The position numbers and the translations under genes were made by a program. Source: Trichoplax adhaerens (taxonomy: Eukaryota > Placozoa > Uniplacotomia > Trichoplacea > Trichoplacidae). Taken from it: DNA of 64,000 nucleotides. Below are positions 24,261-37,699 of this stretch, piece by piece. The DNA lies in NCBI RefSeq assembly GCF_000150275.1, contig NW_002060946.1, positions 5,245,035 to 5,309,034 of the forward strand. The letters run 5' to 3'. Under the pieces are notes generated by a model. The model was not told the origin of the DNA. It saw only the letters and a program-made list of their open reading frames with translations, and searched no databases. Numbering within the stretch: the stretch's first letter is position 1; every line of letters begins with the position of its first letter.

Positions 24261-27200
24261 CTTTCGTAATACTGTACGTTTAGGGTGCAATGTGTATACC
24301 AGTTTTCCATAATGAAACAATCGTGATTTCTTACTGTCTTTAGACCTTTTTGCCAGTATTTTAACACTCTAATGAGCATCAAAATGAAGTGCTCTCCAGT
24401 ATCAGATGATGTGGGTGATGAATCGGCGATCAAAGTAACTTCAACATTACTATTAACATGTTAATCGACTACACGGCATTTTATTACCGGCAATCATAAC
24501 ATCCATTACAACAGACCGAAAGTAGAAAGCAACCTACATGTTCCGAAGTATATAGGAAAGAATGTGAACTGCCTTTCTATTCATACTGTGACATGACATA
24601 TCCTAATCCCCTTATTTATTTAGAATGATATCTAGTCCCCGATTTAATACTGGGAATATCTTTGACACTTCTACGGTATACCCGTATATCGTACATCGTT
24701 TATTCACTGTCAACATGGATTTGACGTACAGAACCACATTGTTCTGCATAAAAGTATACCCGAATTCTGGTTAAATAAATAAATACGACCGACGGGTATA
24801 AATATAAGTGAATATCAAAAAAGACCGAAATTGAATCATCTTTATGAAGTTGAAAAATCAACGATCCAACAAACATTCTTTCTTTTCTTTAATCAATTAT
24901 GCAACATACAACAAGAATTGATTGCGATTTGCCCATATTTACACATTTTAGCAATGCTATGCACGTATATATAGGCTATTGACCAATACTAATACTAAGC
25001 GTAGACTTACCGAACGCTGATACGTTAAATTGTCAACCTGGGTAGCGAGTATAGTTAACGAACAAGATTCTATTTCATATAAATCCATATTAAAGGTTAA
25101 ATTGATGAAGCTGTCGCAGAAGTTCTTTTATTTTTAATAAAAGATTTTACTTCAGCGAAGAGACATTTTTTGTCTTTAGTAGACTACGGCAGTTTCGCTA
25201 AGTTATAGTGATTAGAAATAATTACTAGTCTCCGACGTAGAACGAGCCATTCAATTAAAAGGGAAAATTGTCTATGTCATAGCTATGGTCGTGACATGAG
25301 CACTGCTTATACTCTTGTATTTCCATAAACGACAGTACTGTGCGAATCACTTAAAAGCGTCAATACTGTAATTTCTGATCACATAATTAAAATTCGAATC
25401 TCTAACAAAATCAAGTTAAATGAAAAATTAAAGGTGCTTCCAGTAATTTATGAATCCAAGAAGTTTTATATCAAAAAGCCATCCGGTGCCGTTATCTTGA
25501 AATAGTTAAGTGCAAATCTTATCTCACACTTTAAGTAATCGCATCCATATCACCTCGTCATCTAAGTAGATGTTAAATGTTCACTAGCACTTTTACTATA
25601 CGTTATGGCTATAGTTGACAACCTGTGGCGGTGGTCGTATGAAATAGTATGTGGAAAAGTACTCGCGTAAAATTTCCTGCATCAACTCTTGTCTAAGGAT
25701 TCGGGTAATACCAGTGCAAAACTTCCATCTAAGAGAACTAAAAACCCTGGTAAATCCTTACTTACTAGGTCGAATTCATAGCTTTTAAGATTGCGGTATT
25801 CGTCATGTTATCCCATTTTATTTGACTCTCTAATGCTCTGTAATATTGTGATCAAAGTATGACATTCTCAAAAATCATTTAACCCTTTCACTTCGTTCTT
25901 TAGATTTAGTACAGATCCAAGCAGCCATTACAAAAATCTGAATTAATAGCTACAACTTGGAATTAATAACAAAAATCCTAGTACTGTAATAAATTATCTA
26001 GGACAGCAATGTATTTACACCATTTTATAACCAAAGTGAGTAGATCGTTTTATTTCCCAGCGAGATTAAGCAAATTTAAAGTGTTAGGCAATAGAAACTT
26101 ATCAATTAGAAATAGCATACTTTGCTAGATTAACTTGCACATCCATGATGAAAAATTGATTAAGCATCGCTAACTAGAACGTTCTAATAAAAAAAATTAA
26201 AAACTCATATTATCACCCAACGTAGGGTATTGATGGGATCCTATACACTGTAATTAGAACCCTCGTCAGCCAATAGTGGTATGGATATGGCTCCAGCCTT
26301 CGCATTACCTTTTAGCACTCGCTTATTATTAACTGTACAAGTATGTGAAGAAAATGTTTTAAGAAATCCAAGCCGTAGTAGAAACATTTCCTTGCCGATG
26401 TTCAATGACGATCTATTATTTAATTAAATTTCTACTTTATAGAAGTATTAAATTAAGTGTTTAACAGATATTCTTTTTTAATACATGCGATAATGTTGAT
26501 TGTTAAATTCTTTCGTTTGTGGCTAGAAAATTTAAATATGTAAATAACCGGAAATATAACATCTACGCTGAATCCGCACTGATTTAAGTTGACAATAAAA
26601 TGCCCGGTTTGTAAGCTTCAAAACAGTAGAATCGATGTTTCTAACATACAGTCCCTCATTCTTACTTAGAATACTGGCACGCATTCCTAAATGAAAATGA
26701 TAAAAAATGTATTCCAGACTATATATTAATATGCAATTGGAGTGCTGTCATATTATGATGCATCACTCAAAATTGCCTACTATAAAAATTATACCTGTGA
26801 GTAATTTACTATTTAAAAATGTCAATTAATGCTGATGCAAAAAATTGTTATTGAAACGATTAATAAAGCAAAGCTTGACATCCGTCTTTGATACTTAGCA
26901 ACGGTCAAGATGATATTGAATGGTTGGAAAGCTAATTATGAAATTTAATCTTCTTTAATTTCAATAAATTGACGAAGTTCACGCTGATATAATTACATTC
27001 GATATTAAGATGATTTACTCCTTTCATCTCATCCATGATTTCAACCACGTTGAATATTTTTAAGAATAAATAATATAATGGAGACATCTAGCACAATTAA
27101 TCGTGATCATTATCAATAGATTCAGGAGGGGCAAATTATATTCTTGCATATTTAAGTGCTATTGTTGGTATCAATAACAAGCTACCAAGTAGATCCTCGC

Positions 27201-27647
27201 AGGTAACAACTTGGAAATCAATTAGAATAACAAAGGTAGCAATGTTAGGAGTGACGTTTTTTAATTAGATTAATCGATCGACAACATGTAAATAGAAAAG
27301 AGGTCTATTTATCTCTATTTCAAGTGCAATCCACTGTATATTATACAATACAAGTAGACTAGGACAGCAACGTAATAATATCATTAATTAGTATAAATTC
27401 AATATACCATAAGGCGGTTGTATTTGTGTCTATAGTGATCATAGTAATTGACTACCAGTAATGTAAAACTCGACCAACGATAACAACGACGACTTGGATG
27501 CCTGGGAATAGAGATAGTACTGTAATTAGATAAGTTGTCTTCTTTAATATCATCCAACAGACTTTTTTAATTTGGTAGTATAGGATTCATGCAGTCTTGA
27601 AAAGGATTAACGTTATCTAGTCTATCGACAATTAAAAAGGGAACGTT
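24260..27647. other. AT-rich intergenic region
   Basis: About 3.4 kb with no open frame longer than about 60 codons, no recognised exon and no strong repeat. It presumably includes the promoter of the Sel1-Roc-COR gene. Confidence 0.65.
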
Positions 27648-30600
27648 ATGGTGGCAGAAGAAGATAGTGAGTTTGACGATTTTATGTTAGACATTTTGTT
27701 CGATGCGCAAGATGTTAAGAATGAATTGTGTGCTAAAGTTGCTCAACAACACGAGAGTAGAATCGCGGAAAATGGCCATCCTTGGTCACACTATGTCATC
27801 GGTAGGATGCTTTTTGAAGGCGTCCATCCATTCCACAAAAATGCCCATAAAGCTTTTGTACATATGACAATAGCAGCGGAGAAAAAAATCTATGAAGCTT
27901 ATTGGTATCTATCACAAATGTATGGCTATCGCCAGCAGAAAGTTCTTGCCGAATCGACTGTCAAACTTGTTAGCAGTCACAAAGCTATGTTGAAAATACA
28001 ACTTCGAATGTGGGCAAAATCGGCGATAGCTGGTCCTTATTTTTATTCTTTCTATTCATTGAAACAATTTAGTGATGATACTAAATCGTCTGCATTAGCG
28101 GCTAATGCCTATTGCGAAGTAATATCCAAATTATGTACCAAAATTAATGTCTTTAAGTTATGTAACCCTACCCCAACTGAACAATTGGGTCAGCATTACT
28201 TTGAATTAGCATGTTTACTACTTTATACTGATGTCGATGACGAAGGGTTCGCTAAAAGAGTAGCTATACGATTGAAAATGTCGAAAATTGCCCGTGAATT
28301 ACACGATGGTAATATCGATCGAGATTGGACAGATCATTACGATGATATTAAAAAGATACTACCAGCAGTGACTATCGAATGCTTAATTAAAGCTGGTGAA
28401 AATGGGTGTCCTGCTGGATTTTATTATTTACGCTATTTATATTGTCAAGATACTCAACTAATTTTATCACCCGAAGCCAATTATCACGCCATACAATTTC
28501 CTTGCCAAGTGGAAGAAAATCGTACAGTAGCCTTTACTTATTTAAAACGTGCAGCAAGCGGTGGTCATCCTATGGCGCAATATGAAATTATTATTCGTGG
28601 TGATAGCAAATATCCCTATCGCTATTTATTCGCTGGTATCTCATTAAGTGTACTATCAACCTATTTAGAAAGTCTATGTAATTATGGTTATAAACAAATT
28701 CTATTACTACTGGCTACATGTTACTTTCGCGGAGTTGGTATTACAAGGGATAAGAAAAGGGCTCTAGATAGTTTAGAAGAAATGTTACTAGCGCCAAATA
28801 TAGTTTATTTTCCCAATATTATTGATCAAACACAGCATCAAGAATTAAGTCAAGATTTGCTGGAGCATAATATTTATGGCATTGCTGGATATCAATCACC
28901 AACACCAGTTCGTTGCTTCAACGGTAGCTTTGACAAATTTGATTACTTAACACCCTATCACTACTTTCTACTAGCATTTTTTTATGAACGTGGCTTAGGT
29001 ATAACAAATCAAGATGAGAAAGCAGCTTCATTTTATCGCTTAAGTTATGAACTAATAGAGAAATTTTGTTATAATGACCAAGATCATTTCGTCCATTTCT
29101 ATGGTATTTCACGCGGATATTCTCTACTATCGTTATGTCGTATTGGTAAAATGATCGAAGGAGAAAAAATTGATTGTGACAATTTAACTTTAGCTGAAGA
29201 ATGCTATAGACGAGCTTTAACAACCCACATTTCAACGAATAAAGTATTACAATTTGCATATGCTTACTATCGACTGGGTAAATTTTATTCTAATCCTGAT
29301 CATGGACAATACCGCAGTTTAGCTAAATCCTATTATAATTTCGATGAAGTTCTTTGCGTTGATCCTAATCAACCAGATTTATTTCGTAATTATTGCAGTT
29401 ATTATATGGGAAAAATTTATGACCAAGGTTTAGGTGGTGGAGAAGTCAACCATAGATTAGCAGCAATGAATTATTCCGGGTTGGCTGGTGTTATTAATGC
29501 GCATTTCCATCCATACTGTGATATTTACTTTACTTACATGCAGCAAAAAGCCAAGACCAGGATTAAATCAGAAGGTAAATCAATTTCAAAATTGTCCAAC
29601 CTTTACCTGATATTGTTGATCAATAATTTGACTATAGTTGTAATATTAAAGTCGATAAATTGAAAGTAGCATACTGCTTACGTTGATGAATGACATAATT
29701 ACTGAAGAAAAGTTTGAGGCTGCAGCATTTTCTAATATTGATCGAAAATTAAGGTTGTACAGACAATTTACATACTACAATTAGATATTGCTTGTAAATC
29801 TGTAAACTTGAGGTTGGAATAGTAATAAAAAATACGTATAGATAGACAATCCATAGACGAAACCATTCTTAAAACATTACACTTTATGAATCTTACAAGT
29901 GATGGCAACGAGACGCTGCAGTCCAATTTACTTTCAACTAGTCCATTAGCAGACGCAGTAATAGTATCAAGGTACAATATCAGCTATAGTCTAGCTACGA
30001 TACTTTTTTAGCTGTCAGAATACAGCTTCTAATGCATCTAACGTTCATAGATAAAATTTGGTTGTTAAAAAATGCAATTCAATTAACATTGATCGTTATT
30101 CCATCCATTCTGCTCGAGAAATAATCTATTTCTTCTAAATGTATTTTTAGTTCCCTTGGAAATCTTGCAGAAAGGGAAAAACGTTATTGCAACGTATGAA
30201 AAAGCATGCAAATATGGTACTAGTACCATGGATGTTGTGCGAGTTCTCATTTTTGGAGTGGAAAACGTTGGAAAAACATCATTGCTGAAATCACTCATTG
30301 GTGAGGAAACAAAAACAGACCAGTTACCAACAATCGACATTGATACTTCTAGAAGTGTAGACAGCTCAGATTGGGACGCTGATGGAAATATTAAGGAAGG
30401 TTGCCGCTATGATGTTGAGCGAGACGTTAGTACCGGAAGCGGGTACAATACTGATTCAGGTAATTTTGAAATAACATGGTAAATTATGATGTTAAGGAAA
30501 TTTATCGGTCATGTTAGGTTATTTTGATATTTACAGCTGCGCTTTACATTAAAATAAAACTTAAAGTTACCTTCAATATGATCTGGCGAATGATTTAATC

Positions 30601-32748
30601 ATGAAAATACTATTTACAGTTAATAACATCCTATTTGCAGCAATATTACTGTTACTTTTCATGCTCAGTAAATATTTTCAAACAAGCAATTTCTTACAAA
30701 TCACCCATATTTAATCATTTCCACAGATGAAGAAGTTGTTATGGCTGCAGGCAAAAGAAACGGTGTAATTGAAAATGGCGATACGATGCACTCAGGAAAT
30801 CAGATACAAAATCATAGTGATGAAGATAAAAATAATAAGAATATTTCACATAAATCAGATAAATCACAGACTCAACAGGGTGTGAAGAATGATGCAAATT
30901 CTGGTCATCTCTTTATTGAAGCTGGGATAAGTGGAGGAAAAGGTCTGTTGAAAACTGTTTTAAGAAAAGGTATGGCAGAAAAATTACGAGCCACATTACA
31001 ACAAGCTAGTGATAAACAAAAGAGCAATGCAAAACAAAGTGATGAGCAAAGATCTCGAAGTCGTTCATTGCAAACTAAATCGAAATCAAAGAAACATAGG
31101 AGTACAAGTGCCCATGAGATGCCATCTGAACCTCGTGAAAGAAAATATTCATTGCAAGGCAATATTCGCAGTAATAGCCGAGGAAATAACGATCGATGTA
31201 AAACACCACCCTTGACAAAAGAGGAAAGTGGAATGCAATTGAAATTTTGGGATTTCAGCGATAGCTTTGAATACTATACAACCAAGTTATCATCACGTAG
31301 CTCTATCTATATCCTCGTTTTTAATGCAGCCAAGCATATAGAAGAAATGATTGAAAAAAGAGACGGTAGTCACGATATCTATACGTATTTGGATAAGATG
31401 ACGACTTGGCTTCAGTCCATACATTTACATACGTTACGAGAAGAGGATTGCATATTAGGGAATGATTTATCGTTTTCACCTCCAGCAATTATCCTTGTTG
31501 GTACTCATGGTGATGAAATTCAAATTGAAAACGAAGAGGAAAGAACAAATAAAATAAATCAGATGTACGCTGAGATCATGGGTGCTTTAGAAGANNNNNN
31601 NNNNNNNNNNNNNNNNNNNNNNNNNNNNNNNNNNNNNNNNNNNNNNNNNNNNNNNNNNNNNNNNNNNNNNNNNNNNNNNNNNNNNNNNNNNNNNNNNNNN
31701 NNNNNNNNNNNNNNNNNNNNNNNNNNNNNNNNNNNNNNNNNNNNNNNNNNNNNNNNNNNNNNNNNNNNNNNNNNNNNNNNNNNNNNNNNNNNNNNNNNNN
31801 NNNNNNNNNNNNNNNNNNNNNNNNNNNNNNNNNNNNNNNNNNNNNNNNNNNNNNNNNNNNNNNNNNNNNNNNNNNNNNNNNNNNNNNNNNNNNNNNNNNN
31901 NNNNNNNNNNNNNNNNNNNNNNNNNNNNNNNNNNNNNNNNNNNNNNNNNNNNNNNNNNNNNNNNTACGAGAAAAGATATCGCTTTAGCTGTGATGCAACA
32001 TCTTGACTTAATTTGTCAGCAAAGCAGTCAAGCAGAAAGTAAAGAATCGGGTAAAGAAACTAATGCTAAAGGGCGGCATAAAGATAAAGCCAAGTATTAT
32101 TATGCGCCATGTACCATGAGTAACATTAGTTTGCCAACAGATGAGGAATTATATCCACAAGATTGCATACAATCTGTTTGGTTAAAGATAAAGTTCAAAG
32201 ATGAAATACCTGATATTACATTTTATCGTTTACTAACATGTTGCTTACGGAAATGGAATACCAACCCCAAGCTATATAGAAATTGCGTTATCTATTCCAT
32301 AGCTACGCAAGTTTCTTTAATAATAAAAAAAGAAGGCATTCATGTTGGATTACAGATATTATTTCGTCCAGTGAATAAGAATGAATCCAAACGAGAAATT
32401 GATGATAAAATGATTACCAACGGGATTGGAATTGCAGCACGAGTTCATGTTGAAAAACAACTTGTAAAATTGCTTAAAAAATGGAATGCTAGCATGAAAA
32501 AACAGTATTCACTTTATTTTTTATGTCCATGCATTTGTCAGACTAATCAAGATCATCTTGACGATGAAATGAAGCAAAAAGTTTGCAATAATTTTATTAA
32601 TCTAGGCAATGTTATCAACACCTTAGAAGCAAGTAAAGATCAAAAAATTCAGTACAAAGACATCCATTGTGATAATTGCAATCAAGCATTCAGTAGCATG
32701 AATTATTTAAAATTTTGGTTTAAATTGCCTGATGAAAATTTGCAATAG
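27648..32748 (+). CDS. Sel1-repeat Roc-COR (Roco) GTPase, interrupted by an assembly gap
   Basis: Predicted exons: 27648-29574, 30151-30459, 30727-32748, the last containing the N gap 31595-31964. Exon 1 (642 codons) is a chain of Sel1/TPR-like repeats: WSHYVIGRMLFEGVHPF, ATCYFRGVGITRDKKRALD, AFFYERGLGITNQDEKAA, MGKIYDQGLGGGEVNHRLA. It ends GAA G|GTAAAT, phase 1. Exon 2 follows a TTTTTAG acceptor and completes the codon, reading VPLEILQKGK, the leader typical ahead of a Roc domain, then VRVLIFGVENVGKTSLLKSL with a P-loop at about 678-686. Exon 3 has a long Ser/Lys-rich insert, a G3-position WDFSD, and the G4 motif LVGTHGDE. After the gap comes a COR domain (ALAVMQHLDLIC onwards). No LRR or kinase domain is visible. 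The reading frame through exon 1 otherwise stops at 29663. The start has purine at -3. If the exon 1-2 junction is wrong, these are two genes; the domain calls stand either way. Confidence 0.72.
31595..31964. other. Assembly gap (370 N) within Roc-COR
   Basis: Unknown bases between the Roc G4 motif and the COR domain. The frame before and after differs by the nominal gap length, which says nothing because gap lengths are estimates. The missing part should encode the end of Roc and the start of COR. Confidence 0.99.
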
Positions 32749-34340
32749 TAATTTATTAGCATGCCTGTGCTCTACCAAGTTAAAATTGAATTAGTACGCA
32801 AATAGAGGCAATTAATGTAAAATTATCCTGCACTATTGTTTCTCTATTCCAAAATGCTATATAATATATTTGTGATTAATATTATTATAGTGCATATCAA
32901 TATTGTACTAGCAAGCAACTGATGGCCGCCGGTTCATATTTGTGTATGTACGCGTATAAAACGGTAATAAATTATCCATTAATGATGTGAATACGCACCA
33001 CGGTGCTTGATATTCAACGAACTTGATTTTGCTTGACGAAGGCAAGGACTACTGCACTAGAAATATCGCTTTTATTATCGAATAGTCCATGACGGAGGCC
33101 AAAATAGGTGGTATTACTAAACTCTAGCTTTAACTTACGATTGTGTTCCATTTTGAACACTTTACCAGTTATACCCGCACTCAACTGCAACATTATATAC
33201 TATACGCAAATATTGAGTAGCGATGGAAATGAAGTAGAAACTGAAAGAAAACTTGAATAGTGGACTATTGATCTATCATTAATGAATAAAGTAGTTACAG
33301 TACAGACTCCACTTCATCTTGCACAAGCAGATTAATTTTATAATGTGAAATTGGCTCCATGATACCAAAATGACTACTTGAAATTCTAATGTAATTGACA
33401 AGCTCAGTTAAGAATATACCGTTTGAAAGTTTTCATCCCTTTTATTTCTTTCTCGTATATTCAGCTTCAAAGAAACCTCCACTCAGCAGGTTTCGTATAG
33501 AAAGTAAAGGTTACAGCTTGATGGCGCATTAAACTCCTAAAGTACAATCTCTACGTCGAGTAACATTTCTTACGGGAAGTTTTGAACGATATCACGTCCA
33601 ATTCCCTCTGTTGTTCCACTGCGAATTGTATTGAATTATTATGATTTAGTTCATTACTTAGGTTAGCATCGTACTGAAGCAATTTCTAATTTCGTTTGCT
33701 TGCATATTACAGATTCATTAGTGATGATAAAAATCAAACTATTAGAATAAGAACTAGTAATTCTGATGATGTATCATCTTATTACGTCAACTTGGTTCGT
33801 CTAATAAATTACAGTATGTTCAGCCTACAACTGTAGCTACCGCATAATTCTCTCTGTGTCATCGTTACTTACTTTCATAGAGAGAAACGAAACGATGACC
33901 GAGAGGGAAGGCATAACAATTAATTAGTGATTAGAATTAGTGAAAATTACACTTCAAGCTTCTCGCAGAAATTATGAAGGATTTCGCTATCATCGCCTTT
34001 AAGCTCTTTAGTGACATTAAGAAATAATACAGGAAAATTTGCATCTAGTACAATAGTAAATCATCCATTGCATGGAGTTTTTTTTTTTCGCCTGGCCCTC
34101 TGGTCATCAATACCAGGAACTTCTAAAAAGAGAAAATTCCTGTCCAAAGTCCCTATTAACATGCTATCCTCTGCTCTCAATACCAGTGTGGTTTTACTGT
34201 GCTTTCAACTGACGTGAGCATGAGTAATGGGGTTACTATGACTGAGTTCTATCTATGGGAAGAAAAAGTCTTTTTTCTTTTACCTCTACCGGGCCGCGGC
34301 TAAAACCTATCCAACCAACAGTTGTATACTGGTTGAAAGG
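32749..34340. other. Intergenic region with an imperfect hairpin
   Basis: No exon recognised. An AATAAA at 32966-32971 could serve the upstream gene. Bases about 33850-33911 form an imperfect inverted repeat ('gtcatcgtt' against 'aacgatgac' with pairing 'ctctct'/'gagagg' flanks). A short T-run and splice-like sites near 34080 do not add up to a gene. Confidence 0.5.
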
Positions 34341-36855
34341 TGTTCAGCTATAGTGCAGCTTTTAATATCTGATATTTTCTTGTACCTCTCTATGGCTAGT
34401 AGTACTATCAGCGATTATTAACGTACTACCATGAACTTGTAGAAATTATACAGTATATCTGATAATTTCTTGTATCTCTCTATGGGTAGTAGCACTATCG
34501 GTGACTAATAAAGAGCGAGCATGAACTTGTATATGCCTACAGTCCATGTAAGGGTCTGGGCAATTACATGGACCGTCACATATACATATATATCTGATAT
34601 TTTCTTGTATCTCTCTATGGGTAGTAGTACTATCAGCGAGTACTAAAGAGCGAGCATGAACTTGAATGCTGTACATATATATCTGCTATTTTCTTGGAAC
34701 TCTCCATGAGTGGTAGTCTATCAGCGCGACTGCTAAAGAGCTAGCATGGACTTGTAGAAATATACTGTACATCTAATATTTTCTTGTATCTTTCTATGAG
34801 TAGTAGTACGATCAGCGATTGCTACTAGCATGAACTTGTAGAAATAAACACTCTATCTGATATTTATTTTCTTGTATCTCTATGGGTAGTAGTACGATCA
34901 GCGATTGCTACTAGCATGAACTTGTAGAAATAAACTGTATATCTGATATTTTCTTGTATCTCTATGGGTAGTAGTACGATCAGCGATTGCTACTAGCATG
35001 AACTTGTAGAAATATACAGTATATCTGATATTTTGTTGTATCTCTATGGGTAGTAGTACTTGTAACGAGGTCAAGAATCTGAGACTTTGAGCTTTCCTTT
35101 AGTCTACTTTATTGGAAGTACATGCCAAGCGCGATATCATACACACGTTAACTAGACGTAAGAACTGTGACAACAAATCAGCTCTAGTACGAACATAACT
35201 TTAATACCATATCCTAATGCAGGTGAACATTTATAACATATGATCTTAATCTAGTATAGTAGATAAGCCGTAAATAGTATTGTACGATATCTAGGATTGC
35301 CTACGAACTACAAGGTAACAAGCAGAGTTTACAGAGCGAGCATGGACTGGTAGAAATATTTATCTGATATTTTCTTGTATCTCTTTATAGGTAGTAGTAC
35401 TATCAGCGAGTAAAGAAGTAGCATGGACTTGTAGCCATATGCATCTGATACTTTCTTGTATCTCTCTATGGGTAGTAGTACTGTTACGGCGTACTATCAG
35501 CAACTGCTAAAGAGCGAGCATGGACTGATAGAAATATGTATGTGATATTTTCTTGCATCTCTTTATGGGTGGTAGTAGTACTATCAGCGAGTAAAGAAGT
35601 AACATGGACTTGTAGCCATATGCATTTGATATTTTCTTGTATCTCTCTATGGGTAGTAGTGCTATCAGCAACTGCTAAAGAACTAGCATGAACTTGTAGA
35701 AATAAACACTATATCTGATATTTTCTTGTATCTCTATGGGTAATAGTACGATCAGCGATTGCTACTAGCATGAACTTGTAGAAATATACAGTATATCTGA
35801 TATTTTGTTGTATCTCTATGGGTAGTAGTACGATCAGCGATTGCTACTAGCATGAACTTGTAGAAATAAACTGTATATCTGATATTTTGTTGTACCTCTA
35901 TGGGTAGTAGTACGATCAGCGATTGCTACTAGCATGAACTTGTAGAAACGTACAGTATATCTGATATTTTGTTCTATCTCTTTATGGATAGTAGTACTAT
36001 CAGCGACTGCTAAAGAACTAGCATGAACTTGTAGAAATATACAGTATATCTGATATTTTGTTCTATCTCTTTATGGATAGTAGTACTATCAGCGACTGCT
36101 AAAGAACTAGCATGAACTTGTAGAAATAAACACTATATCTGATATTTTCTTGTATCTCTCTATGGGTAGTAGCACTATCGGTGACTAATAAAGAGCGAGC
36201 ATGAACTGGTATATGCCAACGGTCCATGTAAGGGTCTGGGCAATTACATGGACTGTCACATATACATATCTATCTGATATTTTCTTGTATCTCTCTATGG
36301 GTAGTAGTACTATCAGCGAGTACTAAAGAGCGAGCATAAACTTGAATGCTGTGCATATATATCTGCTATTTTCTTGGAACTCTCCATGAGTGGTAGTCTA
36401 TCAGCGCGACTGCTAAAGAGCTAGCATGGACTTGTAGAAATATACTGTACATCTGATATTTTCTTGTATCTTTCTATGAGTAGTAGTACGATCAGCGATT
36501 GCTACTAGCATGAACTTGTAGAAATAAACTGTTTATCTGATATTTTGTTGTATCTCTATGGGTAGTAGTACGATCAGCGATTGCTACTAGCATGAACTTG
36601 TAGAAATATACAGTATATCTGATATTTTCTTCTATCTCTTTATGGATAGTAGTACTATCAGCGACTGCTAAAGAACTAGCATGAACTTGTAGAAATATAC
36701 AGTATATCTGATATTTTCTTCTATCTCTTTATGGATAGTAGTACTATCAGTAACTGCTAAAGAGCGAGCATGGACTGGTAGAAATATGTCAATGATATTT
36801 TCTTGCATCTCTTTATGGGTAGTAGTACTATCAGCGAGGAAAGAAGTAGCATGGA
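34340..36855. repeat. Minisatellite, about 85-95-bp unit
   Basis: More than 20 copies of a unit with 'atctgatattttcttgtat', 'ctctatgggtagtagtac', 'tatcagcgactgctaaagag' and 'agcatgaacttgtagaaata'. Several subfamilies alternate (gattgctacta, gactgctaaagaacta, gagtactaaagagcga). A unique 270-bp insert lies at about 35057-35330. The array occupies the spacer between the Roco gene and CYLD. Confidence 0.93.
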
Positions 36856-37699
36856 GTTGGAGAAAGCTAGCAGTAGCATGGAGGATAATTTAGAAAAGTC
36901 TGCAGGCAGAATCAAGTCTGATAGAGTACCAATGTCGAGATACTACATGATATGACATCATTCCATGGAGTTCGGTTGGGCACAGTACCAGGTCCGGTAC
37001 CAAGATGTTCCACATAGTCTTGATGTTGACGATCGGGCGGGGGACTAGTGGAAGTGGTTGCAATTGGCTGCTACGCCAAGCATGCACTGAGTAGGGTAAG
37101 GAAGACAGCAGGGACTGCTATTGCTACTGTATGGGGATTTACCCAGTGGATTGAACTTAGTGGTCGAAATTGATTCCGGTAGATTTGATTTACTGTTACA
37201 ACTTGATTGGATTGGATAGACAAACTGGGTGGAAAAATACACTAGGCAACGAATTGGATCTCTATCCATGCTTGTATCAATAAGCTTTGAAAAAGCTTGA
37301 AGGATATTATTGGATCATTCGGGGGTACATTAACACCGTGTTGCATTCAAATCCACTATTCAAACGTTTCCATTGGCGATTGAAAAAGAACGCAATTCAC
37401 CATCAAAATCATTCTCCAAAACGGTTTGCTTTGATCGAGAAGGTCAAGATAGGAGAAGAGCTTGTCCTATCATTTGTTCTTGTATTCTGCTAACCAACTG
37501 ATAGACGATTGAATTATTGTACAAGTTTAGACTAGAAAAAGAGACCCACTTTGCTCCTCCAATGCAGACTAAAAAGAAAGTAATGATGACCATCATGGCG
37601 TTCTACTACAGGCATTAAAGTCTTTCCAACCAGTCACGATAGACGAGCATCCCAAAGCTTGTAGTCGACAGGCAAGAGTCCTACTTCACTTCTTTCAAG
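36856..37699. other. Spacer upstream of CYLD
   Basis: No exon recognised. Open frames on both strands up to 74 codons show no family resemblance. It should hold the CYLD promoter. Confidence 0.55.

Noticed and set aside
29575-29663. Continuation of the Sel1 frame for 29 codons to a stop
   Set aside because: The tail is AT-driven and hydrophobic, unlike the repeats, and it begins exactly at a good GTAAAT donor in the phase required by the Roc exon. It remains the alternative if the fusion is wrong.
29829-29972. Possible extra exon inside the 29575-30150 intron
   Set aside because: An open stretch ends in a GT donor, but the phase (2) does not fit the Roc exon and no upstream acceptor joins it to exon 1 in phase.
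34340-36855. CRISPR-like or promoter-array reading of the 90-bp repeats
   Set aside because: No spacer structure; variable units and subfamilies are typical of a minisatellite.
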